From assembly GCA_002077045.2 (NCBI GenBank), contig KZ111149.1, forward strand, positions 912,247 through 976,246: DNA of 64,000 nt, given 5' to 3'. Origin of the DNA: Rachicladosporium sp. CCFEE 5018. Its lineage: Eukaryota; Ascomycota; Dothideomycetes; Cladosporiales; Cladosporiaceae. The notes beneath the pieces are model-generated. The model saw only the letters and a program-made list of their open reading frames with translations, was not told the DNA's origin and searched no databases. Made by a program: the position numbers and the translations under genes. Of the stretch, positions 50,157-62,665 are shown piece by piece; position 1 is the stretch's first letter; each line of letters starts with the position of its first letter.

Positions 50157-52761
50157 CTAGATGACCTTCGGTTTCGAGAATATCGGCACCTTCTCGAAGT
50201 CATGTTCCCAGCTGAGCTTCCCATTCTTGTCAATACTCGCGCCCTCATCCGTACTCTTGATCCCAGCCCTTTCGTTCTCTTCAATCTCCTGCTTACTCAC
50301 ACCCTTTGCATCTCTCGGCAGCCACAGCTTCGGCGTCTTAGCAGTGAACGCAGGGTTCTCGAACGCATTCTCATGGTCTTCGTCACTCAGCTTTGGGACG
50401 TCCTCCTCCCGAGCCGATGCACCGTTGAGCCAGACTTTGACCTGCTCGCGTGAGGATTGGATGTAGGAGTCGAAGAATTGGGACAAGGAGTTTGAGGTAG
50501 ACTTTGGGAGGCGGTCCAGGCCGAGTCTGCGGTTGTGCGCGGCTGTGTGGAGAGCCACTTCGTCGTTGGGGTCAATGTTCTCTTCATCCGCAAGTAGAGG
50601 TATCTCGGCTTCTTGCCAGGTGTCTACGCCGAGGTAGAGTTCGAGAGGTCGCAGGATACGGTCTAGGACGAGGTTCAGGGTAGCTGTGACGATCAGGAGG
50701 ACAATGATCAGGACGGTCTGTACGGCAGCTTTGCGAGCACTGAAGAGGCCTATAAGAGACAGCTCGGCGAGGTAGATGCCGGTCATCATCTGTTGCAGGG
50801 CACGTTTGTACATCTCGCCTTTCGTATCGATCTTGCTCTGACAGACGTATAGTAGGTTGTAGCGGTAGCTTAAGTAGTAGAGTGCTAGACCGACGGTTGC
50901 AAAACCGAGCACCAGGGGCGCAATGCAAGAGTATGCAATGGCGATCACGAGCAAATTGGTGAACTTCGGGAACAGACTGCCGTACGAAATGCCCTTCATG
51001 CGAGAGTACTCCGTGAACTGCTCGCGTGGTGTCTTGTTCCAGAAGTGCTGGTAGAAGAGGTACTCCATCAGGTCAGAGGAGTTGAGCACATTGCTTGCTG
51101 CACTAGTCAGACCCTGGATAAGGAAGTAGGTAAGGTAGAAGTTCGAGGCCTTTGGCACGCTGCTGGCAAGCAAATCGGGCGCTGACTGCGGGTTCTGTAT
51201 GATTTGCGATGCGACTGCGGCAGCGCCGGAAGAGAAGGTCGTTACGAGGAATATCTGGAAGACGTGGAAGCTGAAGTACCACGCCTGTGTCTTGAGCTCG
51301 GCCTGTGGTGTGGTGGGCTCGCCTGATAGCTTAGCGACGTCTGTGAATTGTCAGTAATGCTCCATATCGATGTGAATGCGGGCACCACTTACGTCTGAAG
51401 AGCTTCGGTACGTACGACACGAACCAACTCACGAGGAACGGCGGCAACAGACCAGTCATCAAGCTCAGCATCCAGTCAGGCATGTCATTGATCCAGTTCA
51501 GCCAGCTGTACTGGTCCGCCAAGTACTGCACATTACTGAGCGTACCAATCAAGCCCACGGGTATCGAGAAGAAGATGCTGAAGGCAATCACGAAGGCCAA
51601 ACCAAGCGACGCCTTCGACATCCGGACGGACACAGGTCTTGCCAGATTTGACCAAAGCACCTCCTTCGGCGCCACAGCCAAGTATCGATCCTCGATGGGG
51701 ATTCGCGGGCTTTTGAAGCTGAGTGTCTCAAATGCACGATGTGCGGCTGGCTGCGTGTCGAAAGTAACGAAGACACCAGATTGACCGGGCACTCCTCTAG
51801 CCGGTGATGCGCGATGAGAAGTGATCTTCTCAGCCAGATCGGCTACTGTGCTCCGCGAGAACTCGATCGCGTCATGCTTCTTGCCAACTAGGAGCGGCTG
51901 TCGCGTGGACGGCCGCTGCGCCTTGGGTACAGCTCCCCCGTTACCATTCTCAGCAGCTGACGAGTTACCGCCGCTTGACTTGCTCTTTACGCCACGCGCG
52001 ATCAAGTCGAATTCTGCAGACTCGAGATCCATTGCTGCACTTTTGCGCTGCTCCACGAGCTGCTCCAGGTCCCCAGCATCCTTCACCGGCCACGACCGTT
52101 TTGCATGCTCTCCAAAGTAGCTCTTCAGATTGCCCGGCAGCAGAGCGTCCCTCGGCACGTTCAAAAACAAGACTGTCTTCGCTGACAGCTTTTCATTGTT
52201 CGGCGCACCAAGTAAATACGCCTGTCTCGTCCCAATGAGCACCAGACGCTCCCTTGCAATGATCAAGGTTACAGCAAGGAACAGCATCCATGCAACAGCC
52301 GTGTGTGCCCACAGCACACTGTTGTCGTCGACATTGCTGAAACTCAATGCATCTAGCTGCTCCGCCTTGCCGCCCCCAAAGAGGTTCGCTGGCAGCAGGA
52401 CCGGGAACGTGATCAAGCATCCGATGCCACAGATGAAAACGATGAACTTCAGGAAGCGCAAGTATAGATACGCATCCAGTGCGCTATGCTGCAGCACAAA
52501 TGGGTTGTGCAGACTCCAGAAGTCATTGAACCAATTCTGCCCTGTCGGACTGGTGGCAGGCGTGCGGTCCTTCTCGGGGACTGTGCCTAGGAAGGTTCGG
52601 GGGGCGTAGTGCTTCAAGAAGCGGTTTCGTAGGATCAGGAAGAGGCCGAGCGAGAGCAGTGCGCTCGTGAAAGTTGGGATGAAGGCTGCGAGAATGGTCT
52701 GGCCAGAGGAGGACGACGAGGATCGATGACCACCATGGTCTGACGCCAAAGTTTCCAGCAT
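50157..52761 (-). CDS. CSC1: Csc1/OSCA-type stress-gated cation channel, copy B
   Basis: The gap-free copy: exon 1 52761-51393, 52-nt intron (51341-51392), exon 2 51340-50157, giving 850 aa. Exon 1 contains the N-terminal membrane domain and the cytosolic RNA-recognition-like domain (FLNVPRD, GVFVTFDTQPAAHRAFE, APKEVLWSNL); its last part and exon 2 contain the channel-forming helices, including WYFSFHVFQIFLVTTF and SRMKGISYGSLFPKFTNLL. The tail ends FEKVPIFSKPKVI. Exon 1 is nearly identical to copy A, whereas exon 2 between 50660 and 51130 differs at many third positions with few residue changes, and the intron is almost unrelated. Confidence 0.93.
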
Positions 52762-53266
52762 TGTGGCGGACGAGCTTGCTAGCTCGTGGTGTCAGATGAA
52801 AGATCAAATGTTGCGTATACCAGCCAGGCGGCAGGCTTGGCTCGTGGTATCAGGTCATGTGTGGCCACGAGAATTCTAGCCGTCACTGTGTCCCTAGCTT
52901 TGATACCCCAGGACACAACAACAGTGAAGTTGGGAGAGCCTTTGTCGAGATGTGGCTGTGTAAGGATATATATTACTCCAAACACTCTGAAACTGCAGAA
53001 CAAGGTCAAGCTCTCCCCACAAAGCACGCGCCTGTGGATCGACGAAGCGTGACGATCGACGTCACCTTGCAGATCCCAGCCCGCGGAACGCGCCATCTTC
53101 ATACCAAATACCAAGTACAGGGTACGACATCTCACAGCAAAAGGCAACGATATCGCGTGCGACAGTCGCCAGCCAGGCACATCCCTGCCAGCTACAACCA
53201 CCCCTCCCGTATCCTCACTTCACAGCAGCCCTTCCTCTCCCACATTTCCTTACCTCACCACCCACC
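52762..53266. promoter_or_regulatory. Divergent promoter region CSC1/DenA, copy B
   Basis: 505 nt, highly similar to 4224-4727, including the TATATA-like stretch near 52969. No gene. Confidence 0.5.
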
Positions 53267-54136
53267 ATGCCCCTCACAAAGCACTCCCCCTCCTCCGGCC
53301 GCGCCTCACCCGCCGACAACAAGTACCTGCACCCCAATGGCGGTCGTCTCTCCGGGCTCTTCCACAGCCGACACTCCCCCGACGAAGCCTACCTCTCCTA
53401 CCACGACGTGCGCCTCACCCACGAAGACGTGAACACAATAAAAAACGACTGGCTCACAGACAACGCCATAGCCTTCTGGGAAGAATACCTCGAGCACGAG
53501 AAACTGCGCGACTACCCAAAAGCCAACATCGTGCTGCTGCGTCCCTCCATGGCCTTCTTGCTCATGAACACCAAAGATCCTTTGGAGCTGAAGACAGCGT
53601 TGCCGGATTTCACCAAAACAACGCATATCTTCCTCCCCGTCAACGACTGCCGAGACGTCACGCACGCCGAAGGCAGCAGTCATTGGTCCCTCCTCCTCGT
53701 CTCCGTGCTAGACGGTATAGCCTTCCACTACGACTCCTTAACGCCCTCGAACCTCTCCGAAGCCAAGCTCAGCACCCACCGGATCTCCCAATTGCTAGGC
53801 CGGCCGCTGAAATTCATAAATCTCGACGACTCGCCGCAGCAAGAGAACAGCTCCGACTGTGGCGTCTTCGTCTGTCTTGTAATGCAGCATTTACTACTGG
53901 GCAGGCTGTTGAAAGCGCATGCGAGGGATAAGATTTCTATGAGTATGAGGGGGAAGGATGTGGATGCTAAGGGGGGACGGCAGGAGATGCTGCGGATTAT
54001 CAATGCGAGGGTTAAGGAGGGGGAGAGACGGCGGAGTCGCAGTCGGAGTCCGGCTGTGAAGCAGGAGGGTGGTGGGAAGGGGAGGAGTAAGAGTCCGCCG
54101 CGGATTGGGGATGAGCAGAAGGAGGAGTCAGGATGA
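53267..54136 (+). CDS. denA: NEDD8-specific Ulp1-like cysteine protease (DenA/SENP8), copy B
   Basis: 289 aa, intronless, with catalytic His139, Asp156, Gln192 and Cys198 all conserved. It differs from copy A at a handful of residues (S26G, R34S, N86K, G137S and V284D by my count), none catalytic; G137S sits two residues before the catalytic His. The first 130 nt carry many silent differences, while the middle of the gene is nearly identical. Function as for copy A. Confidence 0.85.
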   Translation: MPLTKHSPSSGRASPADNKYLHPNGGRLSGLFHSRHSPDEAYLSYHDVRLTHEDVNTIKNDWLTDNAIAFWEEYLEHEKLRDYPKANIVLLRPSMAFLLMNTKDPLELKTALPDFTKTTHIFLPVNDCRDVTHAEGSSHWSLLLVSVLDGIAFHYDSLTPSNLSEAKLSTHRISQLLGRPLKFINLDDSPQQENSSDCGVFVCLVMQHLLLGRLLKAHARDKISMSMRGKDVDAKGGRQEMLRIINARVKEGERRRSRSRSPAVKQEGGGKGRSKSPPRIGDEQKEESG

Positions 54137-54407
54137 TGGCAGGACTGAGGAGCTCTGCTGGTGGCTAGTGGGTTTGCTTACTGTTCTGTGACTTTAGCGT
54201 GGCGTTTGGGGAGTGGTCTGCTTGATGTGAGAGGGTTGACAGAAGTTACATGGGTGATGAGAGGGCATAAGGGGTGCCTTGGCTACAAGGCGACGGGAGT
54301 CTTGCTTAGTATGTACAGGGTGGGCAATGCCCCTTATTGACATCTTCGCGCCGAGTTCCCTTCCTCACGAGCAAATTAAATGTGCAAGGCTTTTGTTTAC
54401 TGATCAC

Positions 54408-55730
54408 TCACGGGAGCTGGCCCGGCGCCTTCGCCCCAGCGTCGCCGTTCGTCTGCGCATGTCCTTGCTCGGCATCGTAGTCTTTGCCAGCCTGCACTGG
54501 CGCGGCTTGCTCGCACCAGCCGAATGAGTCCTTCACCTTCCCCCGCTGTATGCCTTGCAGCTGCTCCAGCAACTTGACACACACCGGACCAGGCTCGTCA
54601 CCGCCGTCCTGGTACTTGAAGGTGTCTTCCTTCGAGCGCATGGTGATGCTCTTGATCGGTACGAGAGCTGCTGCTGTGCCTGCTGCGAGGACTTCGGTGA
54701 ATGAGGACAGGTCGTCGTATTTGATCTGTGATAGTCAAGTCAGCGACCGGTGTGTTCCAAATGCTGCCAATGGAGACTCACCGGCTTCGTTTCGACCTTC
54801 CATCCTTGCGCCTTCGCGATCTCGCACACACTGTCGCTCGTCACGCTCTTGATCACGTTTTTGCTATCTGGTACCGTCACAGTAACACCACTCTCAGGAG
54901 TTCCCTTGACACCGATGAACCCCGAAGTCGAAAATTCATCGATCTCTGTCCGCGTAGCACTGTCCAAATGCAATGTGATGCCGAAACCTTCGGTTCGCGC
55001 CCGATCACTGAACCTCAGTACTGGCGCATAGTTGCCTCCAACCTTCGCTGACCCTGTGCCGTTCGGCGCTGCGCGATCGAAATCCTCAAGAATGAGTGCT
55101 GCTACCGGATGCACGCCATGGTAGACACCAGTAGGCATGACGAAAACGAGGAAAGTGTACTCCTCTGGCGGACTCAGACCAAGCTGCGCCGAACTCCCAA
55201 ACAGCAACGGACGAACATACATCGCCGCGCCAGAATCATGAGGAGGCACATACTCGGCGTTCAAGCTGACAGCCAGATGAACGCACTTCTTAAAATGGTC
55301 CACCGGAACGTGAGGGATCGAGATTGCAGTCGCGGAGTGCTGCATCCGCTTGGCATTGGACTCGGGACGGAAGATGTTGATCTGCTTGTCGCCGGGGGCG
55401 CGGTAGGCTTTGAGACCCTCGTAGCACTGTTGGCCGTAATTTAGGCCTGGGGCCATGCCATGGAGCTGCAAGAAGGGCGAGGCGACGAATGCCGGGGGAG
55501 TCCATTTGCCGGTCTTGAGGGAGTAGTGGGATTCAATGTGGCCGTTAACTTGCTCGTGTGAGTGAGATGCGTCTCCAATACCATAGCAAGATTAGCCCTA
55601 CCTTCTCGCACCTTGAAGCCGACATTACTCCAGTCTACGCATATGGTCAGCCGGGGCTGGCGGATAATGGCGGAGCTGGACCAGTGTTACCAATGGTGTT
55701 GACCGGCGGAGGAGGAAATGAGGACGCCAT
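54408..55730 (-). CDS. Class IV (branched-chain-type) aminotransferase, copy B
   Basis: Same four-exon structure as copy A: start ATG at 55730 (MASSFPPPPVNTI), stop at 54408-54410. PLP lysine in KVGGNYAP and the IDEFSTSGFIGV variant are kept. Many silent changes run through the middle of exon 3, and the third intron (about 54727-54780) is largely different in sequence from that of copy A. The C-terminus is slightly changed (GAKAPGQLP versus GAKVPGQLP). An intact, constrained second copy. Confidence 0.87.
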
Positions 55731-56050
55731 ATCGTTTTTCGGATACTCGTCTGGTTGCACCTTGTAGGAACTGTGTACCTAACTGGAGCTATCGACTCGA
55801 AATTCTGGTCATCATGCACAAGTGAACAGCCGACTTCGCTGCACCCCACATTGCGAGCTCGGTCTCGGTGGAAATCTGCCGAAACGCGCTAGTGAACGGC
55901 GCGTACTGAGACGCGACGAGACCTGGCTTTCGTAAAGTGCAAAGACCAGACCGTCCTTGACTTGCACTTACAATACACACTCTGCACCTGCTCTGCATTG
56001 GACAAAGCTACTGCCTCGTCGTCACAGTCAGTCCCGTAGGCAACGACAAG
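55731..56050. promoter_or_regulatory. Divergent promoter aminotransferase/CDC6, copy B
   Basis: 320 nt, counterpart of 7198-7512 with a few indels (an extra TGAACG near 55893). No gene. Confidence 0.4.
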
Positions 56051-57989
56051 ATGGCATTGGGAAAGCGCACTAGGAGCAGTGTTCAAGAGGACGCAGGTAC
56101 GAGACGACAAGACAGTCTTCACAGCAGGGACAAAGTAGCTGACCTTCCACACAGCAGTCTCGACACGCGCAGCGAAGCGACGGATAGTCGTTAACGATGC
56201 CAATGATGAGAACGAGAACCCATTTGTGTCGCATGATGCAGGCGACGATGAGCGACCTACGAAGAAACTACGCGCCGTCAAGGCTACACCCGCAAAGCAT
56301 GCCGCGACATCCGAACGCGTTGTCTCCGCCTCGCCAAAGATCAGCGCCCACTTCAAAGCCACGAAGGGCGCAGTCGACATCTACCAAGATAAGAAGCAGG
56401 CAACATCAAGTCCCAGCACTCCGCGACATCGCGACGCGCTTTCGAAGAAAGTGCCTGTCACGCCCAGACACCGAATAATTGTAGGAGGATGCAAGCTTAC
56501 ACCGAAGACACCACGCACGCCTTGCACACCATCAGCAGCGACCTCGGTGTACAACATCGCACGTCAGCTGTTTTCACGCAGCTCGAACCCTGGCAAGCTC
56601 GTCGGGCGGGAGGAGGAGAGGCGGCAGCTGGAGGCTTTTGTGGCTCGATGCAGAACGCAGGACGCTGCTGGGTGTCTGTACGTGTCGGGACCGCCAGGGA
56701 CGGGCAAGAGCGCCCTGATCGACGAGGTGTGCCAGAGCTGTGAGGAAATCGAGGACGTCAAGATGTCGGTGGTAAATTGCATGAGCATACGAACCGCAAA
56801 AGATCTGAGCAAGAAGCTTGCACAAGATCTGGACCTCAGTGAAGATGCTGGCTTCCAGTCGCTGCAGAAGACCTTCATGACAGCGAACGAGCAGAATGTG
56901 ACGAAGTACCTCGTCATACTCGACGAGGTGGACTGCCTGGTCGATCTGGATTTGGCTCTGCTGTACAACCTCTTCGAGTGGTCAATGCAGCCAGACTCGC
57001 GGCTATCGCTGATCGGCATTGCGAACGCCCTGGATCTGACGGACCGCTTCCTCCCACGACTGAAGAGTCCAAATTTGACGCCCGAGCTGCTACCATTCAT
57101 GCCCTACAGCGTAGCTCAGATCGCACAGGTCCTGACAGCCAAGCTGGGAAGTCTTGCGCCGACAACTACTACCGATCTGCCGTTTCTTCACCCAGCAGCG
57201 ATACAGTTCTGCGCGAAGAAGGTGGCTACTCAGTCTGGTGACTTGCGCAAAGCATTCGACATCTGCCGTCGCGCTATTGACTTGGTTGAGCAAGAGACGA
57301 AGGAGAAGGATGCAAGGCTTGCAAGTGCTGTGAGCCCGTCAAAGACGCCCCTGATGGAGAACATCAACCTCTCCTCACCTGTTGCTCCTCGATCACCAGC
57401 GAAGAGTCCTCTCAAGCCCCGCAGCACCGCAATCTACACCCTTGAGACCGCACCCAAAGCCACTATCGCGCACATGGCCAAAGTCACCTCCCTGGCTTTC
57501 AGCAACGGCACTACGCAACGACTCTCCACCCTGAACCTCCAGCAGAAGGCAGTACTTTGTGCCCTCTCAGCCCTGGAAGCCAGGAATCGCGCCTCACAGA
57601 CCGACATCACAGCCTATCTCTCCACTTCTACAAAGTCTAACAAGTCTGCCCCGAGCATCAGACAGCTGTTAGAGGCTTACACCAAGCTCTGCACGCGCGA
57701 GAAGCTACTGCATCCGCTCTCGAACATCGAATTTCGGGATGTCGTCTCGGGGCTGGAGACACTCTCCCTAGTGCAAAGCGCAGACGGAATGAATGGCAGC
57801 TTTGTAGCGATCACTCCGAGCAAGACACCGGGCAGGAAGGGAAAGGGAGGATTCGGTGGTATGGCGATGACTGGTGATGAGCGAAGAGTTGCAGGTGTGG
57901 TAAGCCAGAAGGAGCTGGGTGCGGCACTTGATGGACCGGGTGGAGCGTTGCTGAAGGAGATCTTGGAGGGAGATGCACTGTTGATCTGA
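56051..57989 (+). CDS. CDC6: Replication licensing ATPase Cdc6/Cdc18, copy B
   Basis: A 626-aa protein; exon 1 56051-56096 (one Gln codon longer than copy A: SSVQEDA), intron 56097-56154 with the same NAGNAG acceptor, exon 2 56155-57989. Walker A GPPGTGKS and Walker B VILDEVDCLVD are unchanged. Residue changes cluster in the N-terminal regulatory part (for example ISDPSTP to TSSPSTP, creating a further S-P site, and GTPSAAIS to CTPSAATS). The last 1.1 kb is almost identical to copy A. Two intact licensing genes are unusual, since Cdc6 dosage is normally tightly controlled. Confidence 0.92.
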
Positions 57990-58459
57990 GTGTTTGAATC
58001 ATGTTGCAGCGTTTGAGCAATGAAATGAGGGAATGATGTTGGATCAGCATGGCGCTTGGGATACAAACGACGCAATAGATCAGTATGACATTCAAGCTGC
58101 ATCTCTACCATGCGAGATCATCGCCATCGGTGCCTCACTGTAGCAGTAAACGTCCCCTCCACAGCTCGAACAACCGCCACCACCCAGAAATTCCCCGCTA
58201 GCGCATGCACGTCAAAATAGCACGCGCCTCGATGTCTTTCTCACATTATGAAACACTTGATCATTATTGGTCGCATCTCTCTGCATCCAACACGCAACAC
58301 ACTGTCTCGCGTAGAGTGTCGTTCGCGCCAGACCTGCGATCACCCCGCCTGCCCCTGTGACCTGCGCCCCTGCAGTACTGAACCAGAGGGCGCGCGGGAG
58401 TGTGATTGACTGAGGCACAGGACTGGAACACAGAGGAAGGGAAATAACTACAAGACAGG
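57990..58459. other. Intergenic region CDC6/LYAR, copy B
   Basis: 470 nt, similar to 9449-9917. No gene. Confidence 0.45.
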
Positions 58460-59918
58460 ATGGTGTCGTTTTCTTGCGAGGTAAGTCGTTTAGACCTACA
58501 CTACTATTTTCCTGATACTGATACACTTGCGTCCCCAGGCCTGCGGCGACGTCCTCACGAAAAAGAAACTCGACCCCCACCGCAACCAATGCCGCGGCGC
58601 CTCCTACACCTGTCTAGACTGCATGGTGCACTTCCACGGCACTGATTACCGCTCCCACACGGCTTGTATCTCCGAAGCGCAGAAGTATCAGGGTGCGCTG
58701 TATAGGGAGAAGAAGGGAAAGAAAGGCCAAAATACCCCACAGCACTCGCAGTCGCAGGAGGTGATGCGGTATCCGCCTGGCGCGTACGTGGAGGATGCGG
58801 TGGATGATGGAGGGGAGTCGCAGGCGGTGGCAGTGCTGAATGTGCCGCCCCGCGCCCCTACGCCGCCGCCGGCTGCCGATGAGAGGGGCTTGGAGGGCGT
58901 GAATGTGTTTGACTTTCTTGTCACGGAGGCTGCGCCTGTAGCGGTGGATGAGGGCAGGATGATTGGAGCGGAGAGCCAGTACTCGCAGTACTCTAACGGA
59001 AACGGCACACAGTACTTGCAACATGGCTTCTCCTACGGCGACAGCCCCGTGAACCCGACGTTTGAACGCTACGATAGCATGCAGAATATGCTCGAAAGCC
59101 AGCAGAGCGCGCTGATGCCACCGCCTTTCGTCACGCCTGGGCCGAAGAAAGAGAGGAGGGAGAAGGAGGGGAAGAGCGATAAGAAGAGGAAGAGGCAGCA
59201 GGTCGATGATTTGGATCTGTCGGCTTCGAAACGGCCGAGCTCGAGAGGGAATGAGATGAGCGATGCGCCGGGGAGTGGGCAGAGGATGTTGCATTCCGGT
59301 CTGACTGGCGGGCTGAGCAAGCTGGTCACTGATGGCAGTTTCTACGAAGATCGCATAGACGCCGGTCCAACACCAATTAGCCCGGTGAAGAGGAGTAAGC
59401 GGGAGAAGAGCGAACGGGATGTCAGGAAGGAGGAGAAGGAAAAGCGGAAGAGCAGTCACAGCACAACTGCCACCACCTCCAACCCCCGGTCAGAAGTCTC
59501 CTCGACAACCCGCCAAAACCGCGAGTCCCAACTCTACCATGACGACCGCCACACATCCCATCGAAGACATCACTCCCCTTCCTCGACCGCCTCGCCCGAT
59601 CGCTCCATCTCCCGCGCCTCCAAGTCCAAACCAAGCAAAGCCGTAGTCGAATTCGCTCCACGACCGCAGTCGGTACAGCCCACTTCCTCGAATCAAGTCG
59701 GCCATCACTTTACTTCCAAGGCGGAGCTGTTCATGAGTTTCGTCAACAAGGGGCCGGATAGCGAGAGGGGGTTGAGTATCAACAAGGCATTGAAGCGGTT
59801 TCATAGAGAGGTTGGAGCCAGCCGCGATGGCGAGAAGGAGGACGAGGATAAGGAGCTGTGGAAGACTCTGCGGGTTAGGAGGAATGATAGGGGGGAGGTG
59901 GTTTTGTTTGTCGCTTAG
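58460..59918 (+). CDS. LYAR-type C2HC zinc-finger nuclear protein, copy B
   Basis: 466 aa, exon 1 58460-58480, exon 2 58539-59918, same micro-exon design as copy A. Zinc-finger residues and basic segments are unchanged; scattered replacements occur in the disordered parts (EYRSH to DYRSH, ESRMI to EGRMI, TDTTSKPR to TATTSNPR). One block at 59296-59390 carries about twenty silent changes with no residue change, while both flanks are nearly identical to copy A. Confidence 0.88.
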
Positions 59919-60551
59919 CGTTTGAATATTATTGGGGCAAAGCAGCTGAGCGCCTTGATATCGTTGATGAGTAAATTAGACTGAATCTCGTGACGGGCAT
60001 ACCGCTTCATCGAGTTGTGGACTACAAGAGGAAGCGACTCGACAGCACCGTAGATCTTAGGCTCAGTTCATGTCCTTGGCAGCTGCAGCCACGACCGACT
60101 TGACATCAGGCTTAGTACACTGCCGTGTCACGCGTGCTTCCATCTCGCGTCGTGCGGCCTCATCGATCATGCGGACTCTCGGCCATCTCTCGAGCAATCG
60201 TCGCCATCCGGCGTAAGTCCATCACAGCGCAGCCCGGCATACTCTTTTCGTAGGACCACTAGCCATGCAAACGCATTTTGTCACGTTTACGAAGCCACGT
60301 AGGACTTTTTGGCTGCGCAGCTCGGGCTCTGTTCGCTATTGGCTTCGGCAAGCCGATGCAAGACTTCGCACATCATGTCACTCTTACCATTTGCGCACCT
60401 GTGAAAGTACTGGCAAAGGTGTGGACTTTATCGACGAACATGATTACCCATCTCGAATGATCCCGTCACAGACCTGGCCGCGATGCTTCGAGAAGTCGCA
60501 CACTATCCTCGAGCATCGTCTCCGCCATCGCGAGGGTCCCTGGCTGCTACG
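59919..60551. other. Intergenic region between convergent genes, copy B
   Basis: 633 nt, nearly identical to 11377-12010 although non-coding. No gene seen. Confidence 0.45.
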
Positions 60552-61096
60552 CTACTTCGTGTCGTCGTCTGCCGCCTCAACATCGTGCTCCACGCTTGTA
60601 GAAATTCCACCCCAACCACGCAGGCTTGTAACGATCCAGTGGAGCAAGATGCAGACGAGTGCCAAAGCCGTATACACGACGAATTGCCACGCAATACCAA
60701 GTCCGAGCCGATGCAGCAGTGCGCCGAGAGTCGCACCCCACGTGCTTGCCGTCTCGAAACCCGTAAACAAAGTGACGGCGGTGACTGACGGAATCGCAGA
60801 AGCAAAGGCGGAGATGAATTTCCCGCTTCTCTGCTCGACGTCCACTTCGTGACCTGGCATCGGTGAGCGGGATGAACTCTGGACGGTATAGTGGGTTCTT
60901 GACCTGTCAGGATGAAGCCGAGAACGAGGAGGCCGAAGACGTATATCGTGAGTGCTAGGCTGCTGCATAGTGCGAGGCTGGCTACGGCGAGGTAGACTGC
61001 TATGCCCGTGATTACGCTGACCAGGCGAGGAAGTGCTTCATCAGTCGCGCTTGTTATGGGCAGCGCTGCCGTGAATGTTTGCAGGCGAGACTGCAC
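60552..61096 (-). CDS. Four-helix membrane protein, phase-1-intron family (member S1, copy B)
   Basis: 164 aa; exon 1 61096-60904, 50-nt intron (60854-60903), exon 2 60853-60552. Exon 1 differs from copy A at several residues near the N-terminus (MQSRLQTFTAALPITSATDE versus MQLRPQTFILALPITSGTDG), whereas exon 2 is almost identical. The phase-1 glycine, the STWGATL loop and the EAADDDTK end are kept. Unknown function. Confidence 0.75.
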
Positions 61097-61575
61097 GCCG
61101 CTGTGTACTTCCTAAGACGTTTGCTGCGTGATCTTGGAGCGCTGATATCTTAAAAAACATCCGTAACTTGAGTTCATGTTTCAGCTGGCCGTCGGGTTCA
61201 CCGTGCAGAATAGCAGGTCCAAGGTACGACAGTACTTGAAAGAGGCTGTGCATATCGCATGCTTTCAAGTGTGGTACCACCCCATCCTACAGCCATGTTT
61301 GTCAATGGAAGTGGAGCTCGTCGGTCTCTTACGAAGCGAGCTGCTCGGAACAGAAATGCATAAGGCATTCTGCTGTTTGATCCGAGACGCATACCATCTA
61401 CAGAGCAGATACATGTGCTGTTGTTGGCTTTGGCGTAGAAGAAGGTTCCGGGATGTTCCGACCTGCTGACTCATCAGATTCTCTCGATAGTCGAGACCTC
61501 CATGCTGGTTATCGCTTTCTGAGCCGTCGCTTCCTGATTCGGCTCTGTCTCTCTGCAAATCCGGCGTCCAAGTCA
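61097..61575. other. Intergenic region between S1 and S2, copy B
   Basis: 479 nt, the most diverged non-coding part of the right half of the duplication. No gene seen. Confidence 0.4.
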
Positions 61576-62135
61576 CTATGCTTCTTCGGGGGGCGTTCCG
61601 ACAAGTCCAGTCTCTTCGGCGCTCTGCTTGTTGACTGATGCGCCACGGCGTTCGTGATACATGCGGCGTGCTTCTCGCATTCCCCGGTATAGCCAAACGG
61701 ACGCGATTAGCAGAGCTGCTAATGTAGCGAAAGCAGCGACCTGTGATGCGGCCAAGACCCCGAGCTTCTCTAGCAGCCTCCAGAACGTCGCTCGCCACGA
61801 GTTGTCGCTAGGCATTATTGGACCGAAATCAGTGAAGACGAAGACGGCGTTCACAATAGGCAGGATGATGACGAGAATGGATAGGACTTGGCCGCTAAAG
61901 CTGTTGAGGTCAAGGTTCCGACCTGCGGATGTGTTAGGCGCGTTACGTGGACTGACAGCAAGGGCTGGCTACCTATGAGACGCGCAGAGCCGATGGCTAG
62001 TCCCCATGTGTAGAACGTGAGCGCAGTGCTGGCGATAATAGTGAGGACGACGATAGCCAAGTAGACCAGGATGCCCATAAGAAGGCTCCCGACTTGAGGG
62101 CCGAATCCTTTGTCGCGCGCTACTACACTTGCCAT
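61576..62135 (-). CDS. Four-helix membrane protein, phase-1-intron family (member S2, copy B)
   Basis: 169 aa; exon 1 62135-61973, 50-nt intron (61923-61972), exon 2 61922-61576. Differences from copy A are few (DEGFG to DKGFG, RLMG to RLIG, TDFSP to TDFGP, tail ETPPDEA to GTPPEEA). The upstream in-frame ATG also exists here (62198). Loop NSWRATFWRLLEKLG unchanged. Unknown function. Confidence 0.75.
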
Positions 62136-62665
62136 CGTATCGAGTGTTGGCGCGCAGTGGCGTCGCTCAATTTTATCTAAGATGTCGTATATGTGCAAAA
62201 AGATAGTGAAGACTCATGTCACCGACAGTGTGTTCTGTTCTGTGCAAGTAGTATGTGAGCCTGTGTCCGCGGGTAGCTGTATCTTACGAAGTTCGGAAGT
62301 ACTGGTCTACTAGCGGGGCAGCTTAAGCTCTGGCCCTAGTGCTGGCTGCATCAACCGAAGATGCTTGAAATCTCCCTTGAATATGGGTTGGCGCTCTCCG
62401 GGATCCCAAAGACTCTGTATACGGCGAGGTTGCTCGCCGCTTGAGGTTCAATTCTTGGGCGAAGCGAGTCTCAGCTCTGATCGACAAGCGCCGCGACCAG
62501 AGATGGCATAAGCTGCGATCGAGATCTTTTCGACCAGGATCGAAAGCGAGCGACGCGCTCCCGACGTGGCCAGTTTGAACAGCTCTCCATCGAGCGCTCG
62601 AGGTCATCTTTAGTCGTGACAGACATGCGGCAGCCCTTGGTGAGTCAGACAAGCTGACGGCGGGT
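62136..62665. other. Intergenic region S2/DUF202, copy B
   Basis: 530 nt, nearly identical to 13587-14117. No gene seen. Confidence 0.4.

Noticed and set aside
58614..59459. A 281-codon minus-strand open frame across the LYAR gene (also 10174-10752 in copy A)
   Set aside because: It is antisense to a well-supported coding exon, has Arg/His/Leu-rich shadow composition, and its length is not conserved between copies.
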